Of a stretch of DNA of 64,000 nt, positions 29,176 to 38,876 are shown piece after piece. Under the pieces are notes generated by a model that searched no databases, was not told the DNA's origin, and saw nothing but the letters and a program-made list of their open reading frames with translations. Source of the stretch: Chloroflexota bacterium (GTDB taxonomy: Bacteria; Chloroflexota; Dehalococcoidia; Lucifugimonadales; UBA3495); contig VXOG01000111.1 in assembly GCA_009840165.1 (NCBI GenBank), positions 21,649 to 85,648 of the forward strand. The letters are read 5' to 3'. The translations under genes were made by a program, and so were the position numbers. Positions within the stretch are counted from its first letter, which is position 1, and each line of letters opens with the position of its first letter.

Positions 29176-29874
29176 ATGGACGAAATACAGTTTTTTGGAC
29201 ATACGCCGCCCAGCGTAGCCGGAGAGCCCACGCCGGGCAGGCTGATCGTGATCGAAGGCACCGATGGCGTGGGCCGTTCCACGCAGATCGGGATGCTCCA
29301 AGAATGGCTGGAAGCCGAAGGCTATGCCGTCACGGTCACGGGTTTCCGTCGCTCCGAGTTGGCCGCTACGGGCATCAACCGGGCCATGCGGGGCAACACG
29401 CTTGACGCCCTTACGTTGAACCTCTTCTACGCGACCGATTTCTGGGACCGGTTGGAAAAGAGTATTGTTCCGGCGTTGCGGACGGGCATGGTAGCGCTGG
29501 TGGACCGCTACATATTCTCCATCATCGCGAGGGCGAGGGTGCGCGGCGTTCCCGCTCGATGGCTGAACGACGTGTTTGAGTTTGCGGCGGTGCCGGACCG
29601 TGTACTCTATATGGATGTGGACGTGGAACAACTGCTTCCCCGGGTGCTGGCGGTACGACAGCTCGATCATTGGGAGTCGGGCGAAGACTTCCTGCGGGGC
29701 CCGGACCTGCACGATAACTTCATCAGGTATCAAAGCGCGCTGCTGGAGGAGTTCCGTACCCTGGCAGAGGAACATAACTTCGTGACCATAGACGCTCGTG
29801 GTAGCGTAGGCGACGTGTTTGAAGCCCTGCAAGCCGAGGTTCGAGAAGCCCTCAAGGGGATGGGCGACGCCTGA
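29176..29874 (+). CDS. thymidylate-kinase-like P-loop protein (copy 2, degenerate Walker A GVGRST)
   Basis: LIVIEGTDGVGRSTQIGMLQEWLEAEGYAV; ALVDRYIFSIIARARVRG. Confidence 0.8.
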   Translation: MDEIQFFGHTPPSVAGEPTPGRLIVIEGTDGVGRSTQIGMLQEWLEAEGYAVTVTGFRRSELAATGINRAMRGNTLDALTLNLFYATDFWDRLEKSIVPALRTGMVALVDRYIFSIIARARVRGVPARWLNDVFEFAAVPDRVLYMDVDVEQLLPRVLAVRQLDHWESGEDFLRGPDLHDNFIRYQSALLEEFRTLAEEHNFVTIDARGSVGDVFEALQAEVREALKGMGDA

Positions 29875-29880
29875 ACAGGG

Positions 29881-31023
29881 TTACAGGCCCAACGCGTCAG
29901 CCAGCCGGCGGCGGTGGAATTTGGGATCGCCTAGGAATTGGTACAGCGTGCGCGAGGCGGTGGTGTGCAGGGTTAGGCCATACTCGGTAGTGCTGCCGAC
30001 GCCAGCGTGTACCTCGTGGGCATGGTTGCAGGCGTTGTAGTAGGCAGCGCTGCTCACGGTTTTGGCAAGGTGGACGCTGTCAGCGGCTTCCCGTTCGGTG
30101 TCCAGCTTCCACAACGCTTCGTAGGTAGTCCATCGCGCTGAGTCCAGTTCGTTGACCAGGTTGATGATGTGGTCCTGTACCCGCTGGAACCTGCCGATGG
30201 GCGTGCCGAACTGGATTCGGGTTCGGCTGTATTCCACAGACATTTCGTACACCTGCTGGGAACCCCCGACCTGGTAGGCACACAACAGCGGTATGGCGGT
30301 AGCGACGGCCTGCTCCAGGGCCAACCATCCTCCTGAGAACGGGCTGGAGCCGGGCATGGCACGTCCCGACAAAACCGCCGACTCCCCGATCTGCACTCCA
30401 TCCAGCCGAACCTCGGCGAGGTTCCACGCAAAACCTTCCAGCTTTCGAATAGAAACGCCGGGCGCGTCTGCGGGAATCAGCGCGAGTCCTACGTGCTGTC
30501 GGTTCTCGGTACGCACGGCGCAGATGAGATCGGTGGCAGCAGCGGCATCGTACACGTACACCTTGGTGCCGGATATGCGGTAGCCGTCGCCGTCGGGAGT
30601 CGCGATGGCCTGCACGTCTGATTCGTCCCACTGATAATCGGCCTCGGTGATGGCGAGGGCGATGGTGCGTCGTCCGGCGGCGACGTCGGGAAGCAGAGAC
30701 CGTTTCTGTTCCTCGGTTCCCGCTTCCAATATGGCCAAGGCGCCCAGGGCCGCGCTGCTGAGATGGGGGCCTGGCACCGGCCCGCGTCCCAACTCTTCAA
30801 AAAGCACTCCGGCATCCGTAAAGGAGCCGCCTTCGCCGCCGTACTCGGTCGGAATAATAATGCCCAGCCATCCGGTGGCGGCGAGTTTGGACCAGGGTTC
30901 TGAGGGGGCGTTCTGGCCCGTGGCGGCCAGTTCCAGCAGCGTCTCCTTCGGGTATTCGGTGTCCACGAAGCGACGCACCGCCGTTTTCAGCATTTCCTGT
31001 TCTTCGGTCAGGGACAAGTCCAT
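29881..31023 (-). CDS. acyl-CoA dehydrogenase
   Basis: MDLSLTEEQEMLKTAVRRFVDTEYP; RTRIQFGTPIGRFQRVQDHIINL; start trimmed from 31086 because the extension reads through a palindrome. Confidence 0.9.
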   Translation of the reverse strand: MDLSLTEEQEMLKTAVRRFVDTEYPKETLLELAATGQNAPSEPWSKLAATGWLGIIIPTEYGGEGGSFTDAGVLFEELGRGPVPGPHLSSAALGALAILEAGTEEQKRSLLPDVAAGRRTIALAITEADYQWDESDVQAIATPDGDGYRISGTKVYVYDAAAATDLICAVRTENRQHVGLALIPADAPGVSIRKLEGFAWNLAEVRLDGVQIGESAVLSGRAMPGSSPFSGGWLALEQAVATAIPLLCAYQVGGSQQVYEMSVEYSRTRIQFGTPIGRFQRVQDHIINLVNELDSARWTTYEALWKLDTEREAADSVHLAKTVSSAAYYNACNHAHEVHAGVGSTTEYGLTLHTTASRTLYQFLGDPKFHRRRLADALGL

Positions 31024-31049
31024 TGCCGGTTTACTCCTGAATTTCGTAG

Positions 31050-31077
31050 GTAGGGGCGACTCATGAGTCGCCCCTAC
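31050..31077. repeat. 28-bp perfect palindrome, GTAGGGGCGA..TCGCCCCTAC family
   Basis: GTAGGGGCGACTCATGAGTCGCCCCTAC. Confidence 0.9.
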
Positions 31078-31099
31078 GACAGTCACGTAATGTGGCGGT

Positions 31100-32332
31100 C
31101 TATGCCAACGCGCCAGCGCGCTCCCGTTGCTGACGACCGATGCCGATGCGGCGGGACATGATCACCTTCTGGATGTCAGTGGTACCGCCAGGATGCAGGG
31201 CAATGATGGCCGCGCGCTGGTGGGCTTCGATATGCCCTTCACCGGCACCCCACTGCGAGTCCTTAGTCAGTGCCGCAGGACCGAGGATGTCGAGAATTCC
31301 GGTGGCAATTCGCAGGCCCGACATCTTACGGAAGTACGACGCTTGCGGGCCTTCGTAGGTGATATGCGCGCCGCTGTGCCGCATCCAGTAGTTGCGCATC
31401 TGGAACAGCCGACCGATCTCGGCGTCAATGTAGATGTCGATGAGCCGTTCGCGGACGTCCGGATCCTTGCTCAAAGGCTCCCCGCGGCGGTTGTTGGCTT
31501 GACAGTAGTCGAAGATACGGTCAACGATCCAGTTGCGGCCAATTTTGCCGCCAGTGCCGTGCTCCAGTTCCAGGTGGGTGGTGGCGACTTTCCAGCCCTC
31601 GTTCTCGCCACCGATCAGGTTACGGGCCGGCACCCGGACGTTGTCGAAATAGACGATGTTCTTGACGCCGGAACCGGCGCCGGACTCGCCGGCCGACGAC
31701 AGCAGGTCCATGGGAAACACGCTGATGCCAGGCAGGTCGGATGGGACCATGAACCAGCTCAGGTTGTGGTGGCGGTCGCCCTCAGGATCGGTGCAGGTGA
31801 TGGTCCACATGTAATCGGAGCCGTGGGCGCTGCCGACGTACACCTTCTGCCCGTTGATGACGTAATCGTCGCCGTCGCGCCGGGCGGCGGTCTTGGCATT
31901 GGCGAGGTCGGAGCCGGCCTCCGGTTCGGTGAGGAGCTGCCAAGTACGGATTTCGCCCTTGAAAATCTTGGGTAGGAATTCCTGCTTCTGCTCTTCCGAA
32001 CCCCACACCAGTATCGAATTTCCGCCCAAGCGTCCGCCGGAGTCATAGTAGGGCGGCAGCGACAGGTTGTAGCCGTCGATTTCTTCTTCCAGCACTACCG
32101 AGTGATCGACTGTCAATCCGCCGCCGCCGTACTCCTCGGGCGCCGTGGGCCACAGCCAGCCTTTCTCACCCAACTTGCGCCCCAGGTCGCGGCGCAGTTG
32201 GTACTGCTCATAGGTCAAGTCAATGGAATCGGCAGGATGCTCGATGCCGGTCGGGATGTTCTCGCGCAGCCATCCCTGCACCTCGGTGCGGAACGCCTCC
32301 TGCTCAGCGGTATAACGGGGTTCAAAGTCCAT
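31100..32332 (-). CDS. acyl-CoA dehydrogenase
   Basis: QLLTEPEAGSDLANAKTAARRDGDDYVINGQKVY; GAGEGHIEAHQRA. Confidence 0.92.
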   Translation of the reverse strand: MDFEPRYTAEQEAFRTEVQGWLRENIPTGIEHPADSIDLTYEQYQLRRDLGRKLGEKGWLWPTAPEEYGGGGLTVDHSVVLEEEIDGYNLSLPPYYDSGGRLGGNSILVWGSEEQKQEFLPKIFKGEIRTWQLLTEPEAGSDLANAKTAARRDGDDYVINGQKVYVGSAHGSDYMWTITCTDPEGDRHHNLSWFMVPSDLPGISVFPMDLLSSAGESGAGSGVKNIVYFDNVRVPARNLIGGENEGWKVATTHLELEHGTGGKIGRNWIVDRIFDYCQANNRRGEPLSKDPDVRERLIDIYIDAEIGRLFQMRNYWMRHSGAHITYEGPQASYFRKMSGLRIATGILDILGPAALTKDSQWGAGEGHIEAHQRAAIIALHPGGTTDIQKVIMSRRIGIGRQQRERAGALA

Positions 32333-32429
32333 GATGCGCCTCGCGGCCGGCCACAGCCGGCGTTATGCTTGCGTAAATTCAAGGCGCAATTATGCCCTAT
32401 GGGGCGGGGAGGGGCAACCGTACGAGACC

Positions 32430-33992
32430 CTACCGGCTACGCAGCGCCCGCCCCGGTAGCGCTCCCGTGTGCTGGCCGTTGTCGATGACGAGGGCGCCGT
32501 TGACGGCCACGTAGTCTATACCGAGCGGGAATTGAACCGGGTCGTCGAAGGTGGCCGGCGTATCCACCGTTTGGGGGTCGAACAGGACCAAGTCCGCCTT
32601 TGCGCCGTCTCGTATTACGCCGCGGTCGGTCAGGCCGAGACGTTGGGCCGGCGCGCCGGTCATCTTGCGGATGGCGCTTTCCAACGAGAATAGCCCCTCG
32701 CCGCGCACGAATTGGGCCAGCACGTAGGGATAGGTGCCATAGGTGCGAGGGTTGGGCCGGCCACCGGTCAGGATGGCGTCGGTGCCGATCATCTGGGCCG
32801 GGTGGGACGCGATTTCGCGGATGTTTTCCAGGTTGCCGGTGCGGGCCACGAACGCCACCTGCAAGTCCTCTTCCAGCAGCAGATCGCAGACGGCGTCCAC
32901 CATTCGACCGCCGCGATGCAGAGCCAGTTCTTCCAGGGAGCGGCCTTCCCACTCCTTGTTCTTGTCCGAGGCGATGTGCGCGAAGATGTAGTTGTCCAGC
33001 GTCTGGCCTCCCCATTGGGGTTCCACGGCCTGCACCATCAGAGCGCGAACATCGGGATCAGCGATGCGGTTCAACAGGGCCTGCGGTCCGCCGGCGTGGA
33101 CCCAATAGGGCAGCAGGGAGTGCAGAATGGTGCTTGCCGCCGGGTACGGGTATTGGTCGTAGGTGACGTCCTGGCCCCGGTTGCGCGCGTCGTCCACCAG
33201 CGCCGTCATCTGTGTTCCCAGGCCGGCGACCGGGCTGTGGTAATGCGAGATATGCACCGGCGCGCCGGAACGCCGGCCGATTTCTACTGCTTCACGGAAT
33301 GGGTCAAGCAACCGGTCGCCCAGCGTGTAGCGGGAGTGGGTGCAATAGAAGCCACCCTCCTCAGCGGCGACAGTGGCGATGGCCGCGAGCTCATCCGTGT
33401 TGCTGTACGCGCCGGGAGCATAGGTGAGCCCGGTAGTGAATCCGAAGGCTCCGTCGCGCATACCCTGACGGGTAAGCTCCTGCATCTGGGACAGTTCGGC
33501 GTCGGTGGGCAGGCGCGACGACCAACCCATGACGGCGACCCTGATTGCGGCATGGGGCACGAAGTGGAACACGTTGCAGGACGAGTTGCCGTCGAACAGC
33601 GCCAGGAAATCGGCAACGCTGCTCCACCGCACGCCATCCGGCGCGGTCCCGTTCACTGCGGCCAAGTACACCAACAACTGTTCCAGCGCGCGGGGCGTGG
33701 TGGGAGCATAGGACAACCCGTCCATACCCAAGCCTTCCGTGGTGACTCCCTGTCGGATTTTGGCGTCGTGGTTGGGTTCGGTGAGCAGTTTCAGGTCGGA
33801 ATGGGAGTGCATGTCAATGAAGCCTGGGCAGATGACATAACGGCTCGCTTCAATAACGCGGCCGGCTGCCACAGCGGATACATCACCCGTAATTACCTGT
33901 ATCGAGTCCCCGGTAACGGCTACGCTGCCACGGAACCCGTTAGAACCCGTGCCGTCAATGATAGTTCCGTTGGCAAACAGCAAGTCAACCAT
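32430..33992 (-). CDS. amidohydrolase, N-acyl-D-amino-acid deacylase (D-aminoacylase) family
   Basis: DLLFANGTIIDGTGSNGFRGSVAVTGD; YVICPGFIDMHSHSDLKLLTEP; GTDAILTGGRPNPRTYGTYPYVLAQFVR. Confidence 0.9.
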   Translation of the reverse strand: MVDLLFANGTIIDGTGSNGFRGSVAVTGDSIQVITGDVSAVAAGRVIEASRYVICPGFIDMHSHSDLKLLTEPNHDAKIRQGVTTEGLGMDGLSYAPTTPRALEQLLVYLAAVNGTAPDGVRWSSVADFLALFDGNSSCNVFHFVPHAAIRVAVMGWSSRLPTDAELSQMQELTRQGMRDGAFGFTTGLTYAPGAYSNTDELAAIATVAAEEGGFYCTHSRYTLGDRLLDPFREAVEIGRRSGAPVHISHYHSPVAGLGTQMTALVDDARNRGQDVTYDQYPYPAASTILHSLLPYWVHAGGPQALLNRIADPDVRALMVQAVEPQWGGQTLDNYIFAHIASDKNKEWEGRSLEELALHRGGRMVDAVCDLLLEEDLQVAFVARTGNLENIREIASHPAQMIGTDAILTGGRPNPRTYGTYPYVLAQFVRGEGLFSLESAIRKMTGAPAQRLGLTDRGVIRDGAKADLVLFDPQTVDTPATFDDPVQFPLGIDYVAVNGALVIDNGQHTGALPGRALRSR

Positions 33993-34126
33993 GATCCAGC
34001 TCCTGATTGCGCCTCATTTTGCACCGGCATGATACACCGCCAACAGGAAGATTCCCATGCGCACCCCGAAGGGACGGGATTTCGGATATAATGACTTATC
34101 ACATCGCGAAACGCAGGAGGCCCAAA

Positions 34127-34435
34127 ATGCCGGCGACGGTCGATAGAGAAGAAGTTTACGAAGCCCTCAGAACCGTGTATGACCCGGAAATTCCGGTCAA
34201 CGTCGTGGACCTCGGCCTGATTTACGACGTACAGGTAAGCGACGCCAACGATGTTTTCGTACAGATGACACTCACCTTCCCCGGCTGCGGGATGGGCCCC
34301 CATATCGCGCAGCAGGCCGAATGGGCGGTGCAGGACGTGGAAGGCGTCGAGGAAGTCAACATCGAATTGACCTTCGATCCGCCCTGGTCGCCCGACCTGA
34401 TCAGCGAAGAAGCCCGCAATATGCTGGGCATCTAA
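34127..34435 (+). CDS. metal-sulfur cluster assembly factor (MIP18/DUF59, SufT/PaaD-like)
   Basis: VYEALRTVYDPEIPVNVVDLGLIYDVQV; MTLTFPGCGMGPHI; AGGAGG RBS. Confidence 0.88.
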   Translation: MPATVDREEVYEALRTVYDPEIPVNVVDLGLIYDVQVSDANDVFVQMTLTFPGCGMGPHIAQQAEWAVQDVEGVEEVNIELTFDPPWSPDLISEEARNMLGI

Positions 34436-34490
34436 GCAGCGCCGCTATACTCTATAAAAAGATAAAAAGCCGGATTCCATGACGTGATCT

Positions 34491-34516
34491 GGATTCCGGC
34501 GAAAGCCGGAATGACG
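34491..34516. repeat. GGATTCCGGCGAAAGCCGGAATGACG intergenic palindrome
   Basis: TTCCGGC-GAAA-GCCGGAA core; related copies inside 8620-8764, at 41050-41065 and 63955-63984. Confidence 0.85.
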
Positions 34517-34544
34517 CAAACCGCACCCGGAGACCGAAGGCACG

Positions 34545-35366
34545 ATGGCAACCCCACAGCAGCCCAACGCGCAGCAAAACGCCCGTTTGCAACAGATACG
34601 CCGCCAATGGGAGCAGAAGCGTCAGATAACCGATCGCCTGGCGTCGGTACGCACCAAGATCGGAGTTTATAGTGGCAAAGGTGGAGTGGGCAAAACCACC
34701 GTCGCCTGCAACTTGGCAACGACTCTGGCCACCCAGGGCGAACGGGTCGGGCTGCTGGACGTGGATATCGACTGTCCGAATGTCACCCGAGTTATGGGCA
34801 TCCTGGATAAGCCGGACTACCGGGAAGGGCAGATCACTCCCGCCCAAGGGCACGGGGTCAAGGTGGTTTCGATGGCGTTCTTCCAGGAGAACGAGGACGA
34901 GGCCATCATCTGGCGCGGGCCGATGATTCACAACGCCATCAACCAGTTCTTACAGGCGACAGACTGGGGCGAACTGGATTACCTGATCATCGACCTGCCG
35001 CCGGGCACCTCGGACTCACCGTTGACGGTAATGCAGACCCTGCCGATGGATGGGTTTATCGTGGTCAGCACGCCGCAGGATCTGGCGATAATTGACGCCA
35101 AGCGCTGCATCAACATGATCCGCAAGCTAAACCTGAACGTGGTTGGCGTGGTGGAAAACTACTGCGGCGAGATTTTTGGCGAAGGCGCGGGGAGGCAGTT
35201 GGCGGAGGACATTGACGCGCCGTTCCTGGGCAGCATGTCGTTGCGTCCATCCTACCGCGATACCAGCCAGCCTACCGTGCTGCTAGACTCCACCGTAGGA
35301 GCGGAATACGCCACGGTAGCCGACCAGCTGCGCGGGAGCCTGAGAGCCCACGGACTGGAAGCCTGA
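34545..35366 (+). CDS. Mrp/NBP35-family ATP-binding Fe-S carrier protein
   Basis: IGVYSGKGGVGKTTVACNLATTLA; DYLIIDLPPGTSDSPLTVMQ. Confidence 0.92.
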   Translation: MATPQQPNAQQNARLQQIRRQWEQKRQITDRLASVRTKIGVYSGKGGVGKTTVACNLATTLATQGERVGLLDVDIDCPNVTRVMGILDKPDYREGQITPAQGHGVKVVSMAFFQENEDEAIIWRGPMIHNAINQFLQATDWGELDYLIIDLPPGTSDSPLTVMQTLPMDGFIVVSTPQDLAIIDAKRCINMIRKLNLNVVGVVENYCGEIFGEGAGRQLAEDIDAPFLGSMSLRPSYRDTSQPTVLLDSTVGAEYATVADQLRGSLRAHGLEA

Positions 35367-35370
35367 CCGG

Positions 35371-37236
35371 CTACGAGGCTTCGCGTTCCAAGCCTTCCGA
35401 CAGCGCCAACGCTTGCCTCGAACCGCCGGCAAGCGCCAAATCTTCATAGCTGCCGGCTTCGCCGGCCCAATGCATTTTCAGCAACGCTGAAACTTCTTGC
35501 TGCATGGCCTCGTGGGCAAATGGATTCAGTTCGCCCATCTGACGGAACTTCCGGTAGCGATGCTTTAAGAGTTTCCCGGTCGAGACGCGATTGATCTCCG
35601 CCAGGTGCCTGTAGATGGAGTACTCCAAGTCGGTGGCAGACTGACGTGGATCAAGATGGGATCCGCCGCCGGGTTCGGGCACAATCTGATCGATGATGCC
35701 CAGTTCCTGGCAATCTCGTGCAGTCATCATCAGAACCTCGGCGGCTTCCCGGGTGAGGTAGCGCTCACGGGAAGGACCTCCGACCGTATGGTGTAGCGAA
35801 ATGGGAGAATAGATCGCGTACTGCTGCATGAGTATGCGGTCGGACAGGCTCATGGCCAACGCGGCTTCGTTGCCAGCCTCGCCGATGATCACCGACACCA
35901 TAGGGATGGGCGCATTCAACATCATGGAGAGGTTCATCGCGATGGCATTGCCGACACCTTGCTCCTCAGACTCCAGCCGGGGATCCGCCCCCTGCGAATC
36001 GATCAGGGCCAGCAAGGGCAAGCTGAAACGGGCCGCTAGGCGCATCAACCGTTGCGCCTTTCTCAGTCCTTCGGGGCGGACGTGGTAGCGTCCTCCGTCC
36101 AAGTCTCCCGCATGGGTTCTCTGTTGACCGATGGCGACTACGGGATGGCCGCGCAGCGCGCCCAGGCCGCCCACCACAGAACGGTCGTCTCCGCTCACCC
36201 GGTCGCCGAAGAGCTCAAAGAAGTCGTCAAGGATGTGCCGCATGTAGTAAAGCGCGTCGGGCCGTTCGTCGTGTGTAGCAGCCGCCAGGGATTCCCAGGT
36301 TTCGGTATCCTCCACCGGAGGAGCCTGGAGTCTGGATATGGCGCGACGTCCGAGCTTGATGCCCTCGGGTTCAACCAGAAGGTCCAGCAGTTTTCCCAAC
36401 CGATCGCGCAGGCTTTCGCGGTCCACCACATTGTCCAGCAGACCGCAGCGTAGATGGTACTCCGCAGTATGGACATCAACCGGCAATTGGCGCCCGGTGG
36501 CTTCAATCATGGTTCTGATGGGAGACAGTCCTACCACCGAGCCGGGCTCGGCGATGATGATGTCGGCCAAATTGGCGAAGCTGGCGTAGGCCTGACCGGT
36601 GGATGGGTTGGCCAACACCGCGATGAAAGGCACGCCCGATTCGCGCAGACGATTGACGGCGGTAACCGTTTTCGCCATTTGCATCAACGAAAGAACGCCT
36701 TCCTGAGTACGGGCACCGCCGCCGGTGACGACGGCGACCATCGGCAGGCCTCGTCGCGCGGCCAATTCAAAGGCCAAGGCGACTTTTTCACCCACCACGC
36801 TGCTCATGCTGCCGCCCATGAATCCGTAATCCAGGACGGTCAGGACAACGCTCCTGCCGGCGATACGGCAGGTTCCCGTCACCGCCGCCTCAGTCAAGCC
36901 GGTGCGGTCCTGATTTTTCGTCAACTCAACGTCGTACTCAGTAGGATTTGACTGGCGGCGGTTAGAAAAAGCGAGAGGAGCCAAAGAACTCACGTAGCGA
37001 TTATGCTCGCGAAAACTGCGCCGATCCGCGATCATCTCGATCCGTTGGCGCGCCGACAGCGTGTAGTGGAATCGGCAAAAGGGGCAGACGCGATATTCCA
37101 GATACGCCCTGGAATCGCTGATCGGTTCGTGGCAGAACAGACAGTGGTCGTGCGTCGCCGACAGGTACACCTCCGCCAACTCATCGCCGTCGCCGAAGAG
37201 ATGTACCAGAAAGTTCGTCAGGTTGCGAACCGACAC
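35371..37236 (-). CDS. accDA: acetyl-CoA carboxylase carboxyltransferase, AccD-AccA fusion
   Basis: N-term zinc ribbon CLFCHEPISDSRAYLEYRVCPFC and AccD core (GARTQEGVLSLMQMAKT); C-term AccA core (DDFFELFGDRVSGDDRSVVGGLGALRGHPVVAIGQQ...RPEGLRKAQRLMRLA); GTG start. Confidence 0.88.
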   Translation of the reverse strand: MSVRNLTNFLVHLFGDGDELAEVYLSATHDHCLFCHEPISDSRAYLEYRVCPFCRFHYTLSARQRIEMIADRRSFREHNRYVSSLAPLAFSNRRQSNPTEYDVELTKNQDRTGLTEAAVTGTCRIAGRSVVLTVLDYGFMGGSMSSVVGEKVALAFELAARRGLPMVAVVTGGGARTQEGVLSLMQMAKTVTAVNRLRESGVPFIAVLANPSTGQAYASFANLADIIIAEPGSVVGLSPIRTMIEATGRQLPVDVHTAEYHLRCGLLDNVVDRESLRDRLGKLLDLLVEPEGIKLGRRAISRLQAPPVEDTETWESLAAATHDERPDALYYMRHILDDFFELFGDRVSGDDRSVVGGLGALRGHPVVAIGQQRTHAGDLDGGRYHVRPEGLRKAQRLMRLAARFSLPLLALIDSQGADPRLESEEQGVGNAIAMNLSMMLNAPIPMVSVIIGEAGNEAALAMSLSDRILMQQYAIYSPISLHHTVGGPSRERYLTREAAEVLMMTARDCQELGIIDQIVPEPGGGSHLDPRQSATDLEYSIYRHLAEINRVSTGKLLKHRYRKFRQMGELNPFAHEAMQQEVSALLKMHWAGEAGSYEDLALAGGSRQALALSEGLEREAS

Positions 37237-37324
37237 TTACTCCCCCTCAGTACTCGGAAACTGGTTAGGACGGGCCATGCTGTCTATTTATAATGCGGGC
37301 GATCGTTCCGCTAAAGGTAGGAAT

Positions 37325-38866
37325 TTAATTGTACACAATTTGAAACGTCAACCGTACTGCCTCTGACTCACCATTTTCGTCCCTTTGAACCCCTGCCCAG
37401 TTCGCTAACCGCAATCCGACTGCCCATGCGATTCCCTCAGGGGTGACGACCAGGGGGATCCTGTCCCGCCAGTTCCGGGGCAACCCGGCATCCGCGAACA
37501 AGTCCTGCAACTTGCGCCGGCCGGGCATGCCCAGCGGCTGCATCCGATCCCCAGGCTGCCAGGTTCGAACCGTCGCGCCTTCTGCCAGGGCAGACGGCGA
37601 AAGGTATGCCTGCATCGGGTCGCCGGTGTCTAGAGACGCGCCTGGCAGCAGCTTCGCGGTTTCCGCCGTAACCTCCCAGCCGCCTCGCCTGGTTACGCCG
37701 ACGGCTATGGGACCCCAGGGCAGGGTAATCCTGAAGTCGCCCGGCCAGTCCGGGTACGGGCAGTCATCGGGAATTTCCGCAGGTTGAATTTTCAACCATT
37801 CGCCATCCGCGCGGGCTGTGTAGCTGCCGGGCAGCATTACGGTTTTGCCGGATGCGTTCCCCCTGGCGATGTGCGCCATGTGTTGCAGGTGGCCTTCCGT
37901 CAGACGCTTGCTGTCGCCCGTTACCGATGTCCATGCTCGTCGCAAAAGGAGCGCTTGCAAGGCGGGATGCAGGTCGGTAAGTCTGCCTCGGCGCAACCGC
38001 AGCATCCCGTTTGCATCCACTCCTTCGGGCGCAACGGCCGGCCAATGTTCTTCGGTGCACGCTTCCAGAAAATCCAGTTGTGTGGCGGCGGTTCTAGCCA
38101 GCCGCCCCAGCGCGTGGACTATGCGCGGATTCAGTTGTTCCGCCAATGCGGGCATCAGGTTCATCCGCACCCGATTGCGCGCAAAATCCTCCATGTAGTT
38201 GGTAGAATCGTCCCGGTAGCCGGCGTGCGGCATCGCGCTGTATGCGATGGTGTCGGCCCTTCGGACTCCAAGCAGCGGTCGCCACAGTCGCGGCGCCGGA
38301 TCGACTCCGGGATACGGCCATGGGGAGATTTCAGTCATCCCCCGCAGCCCGTGCATCCCGCTGCCCCTGGCAATATGCAGCAGGATTGTTTCGGCCAGGT
38401 CGTCGGCGGTATGGGCCACTGCGACGAATCTCGCGCCGGTTTCACGGGCGACCCGCTCCAGGAACTGGTAACGCAGATCCCGCGCCGCCTGTTCGAAAGA
38501 GCTTACGCCACGCTCCCGCTGATATGAAGCAACGTCCACCTCTTCGACCGTTAATTCAAGGCCCCTATCGGCACATAAATCCCGAACGAATTGGGCGTCG
38601 TCATATTTCTCTTGACCCCGGAAGTCGTGAATCAAATGCGCAGCGTGCCGTTGGAAGCGGATTCGCAGTGTCTGCTGGATTCTCCCCAACATGTCCAACA
38701 GGGCGGTGGAATCCGGCCCTCCCGATACGCCCACCACCACCGTGTCGGTTGGGAGCAGGTCCAGGCGACGGGCTGACTCCAGCACCTGGAAGTGCATTCT
38801 TATCACCGGGCTTGGCCGGGGAAACGACTCGCGGAACCCTCGATATCGGCGGCTTCGGCGCGACAT
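37325..38866 (-). CDS. tilS: tRNA(Ile)-lysidine synthetase
   Basis: VVVGVSGGPDSTALLDML PP-loop; ARNRVRMNLMPAL; C-terminal TilS domain WQPGDRMQPLGMPGRRKLQDLFADAGLPRNWRDRIPLV. Confidence 0.93.
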   Translation of the reverse strand: MSRRSRRYRGFRESFPRPSPVIRMHFQVLESARRLDLLPTDTVVVGVSGGPDSTALLDMLGRIQQTLRIRFQRHAAHLIHDFRGQEKYDDAQFVRDLCADRGLELTVEEVDVASYQRERGVSSFEQAARDLRYQFLERVARETGARFVAVAHTADDLAETILLHIARGSGMHGLRGMTEISPWPYPGVDPAPRLWRPLLGVRRADTIAYSAMPHAGYRDDSTNYMEDFARNRVRMNLMPALAEQLNPRIVHALGRLARTAATQLDFLEACTEEHWPAVAPEGVDANGMLRLRRGRLTDLHPALQALLLRRAWTSVTGDSKRLTEGHLQHMAHIARGNASGKTVMLPGSYTARADGEWLKIQPAEIPDDCPYPDWPGDFRITLPWGPIAVGVTRRGGWEVTAETAKLLPGASLDTGDPMQAYLSPSALAEGATVRTWQPGDRMQPLGMPGRRKLQDLFADAGLPRNWRDRIPLVVTPEGIAWAVGLRLANWAGVQRDENGESEAVRLTFQIVYN

Positions 38867-38876
38867 CGCAGTCGCC

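Noticed and set aside
32712-34091. 459-aa plus-strand ORF
   Set aside because: Antisense to the D-aminoacylase family gene; low-complexity G/V/Q-rich translation typical of shadow frames.
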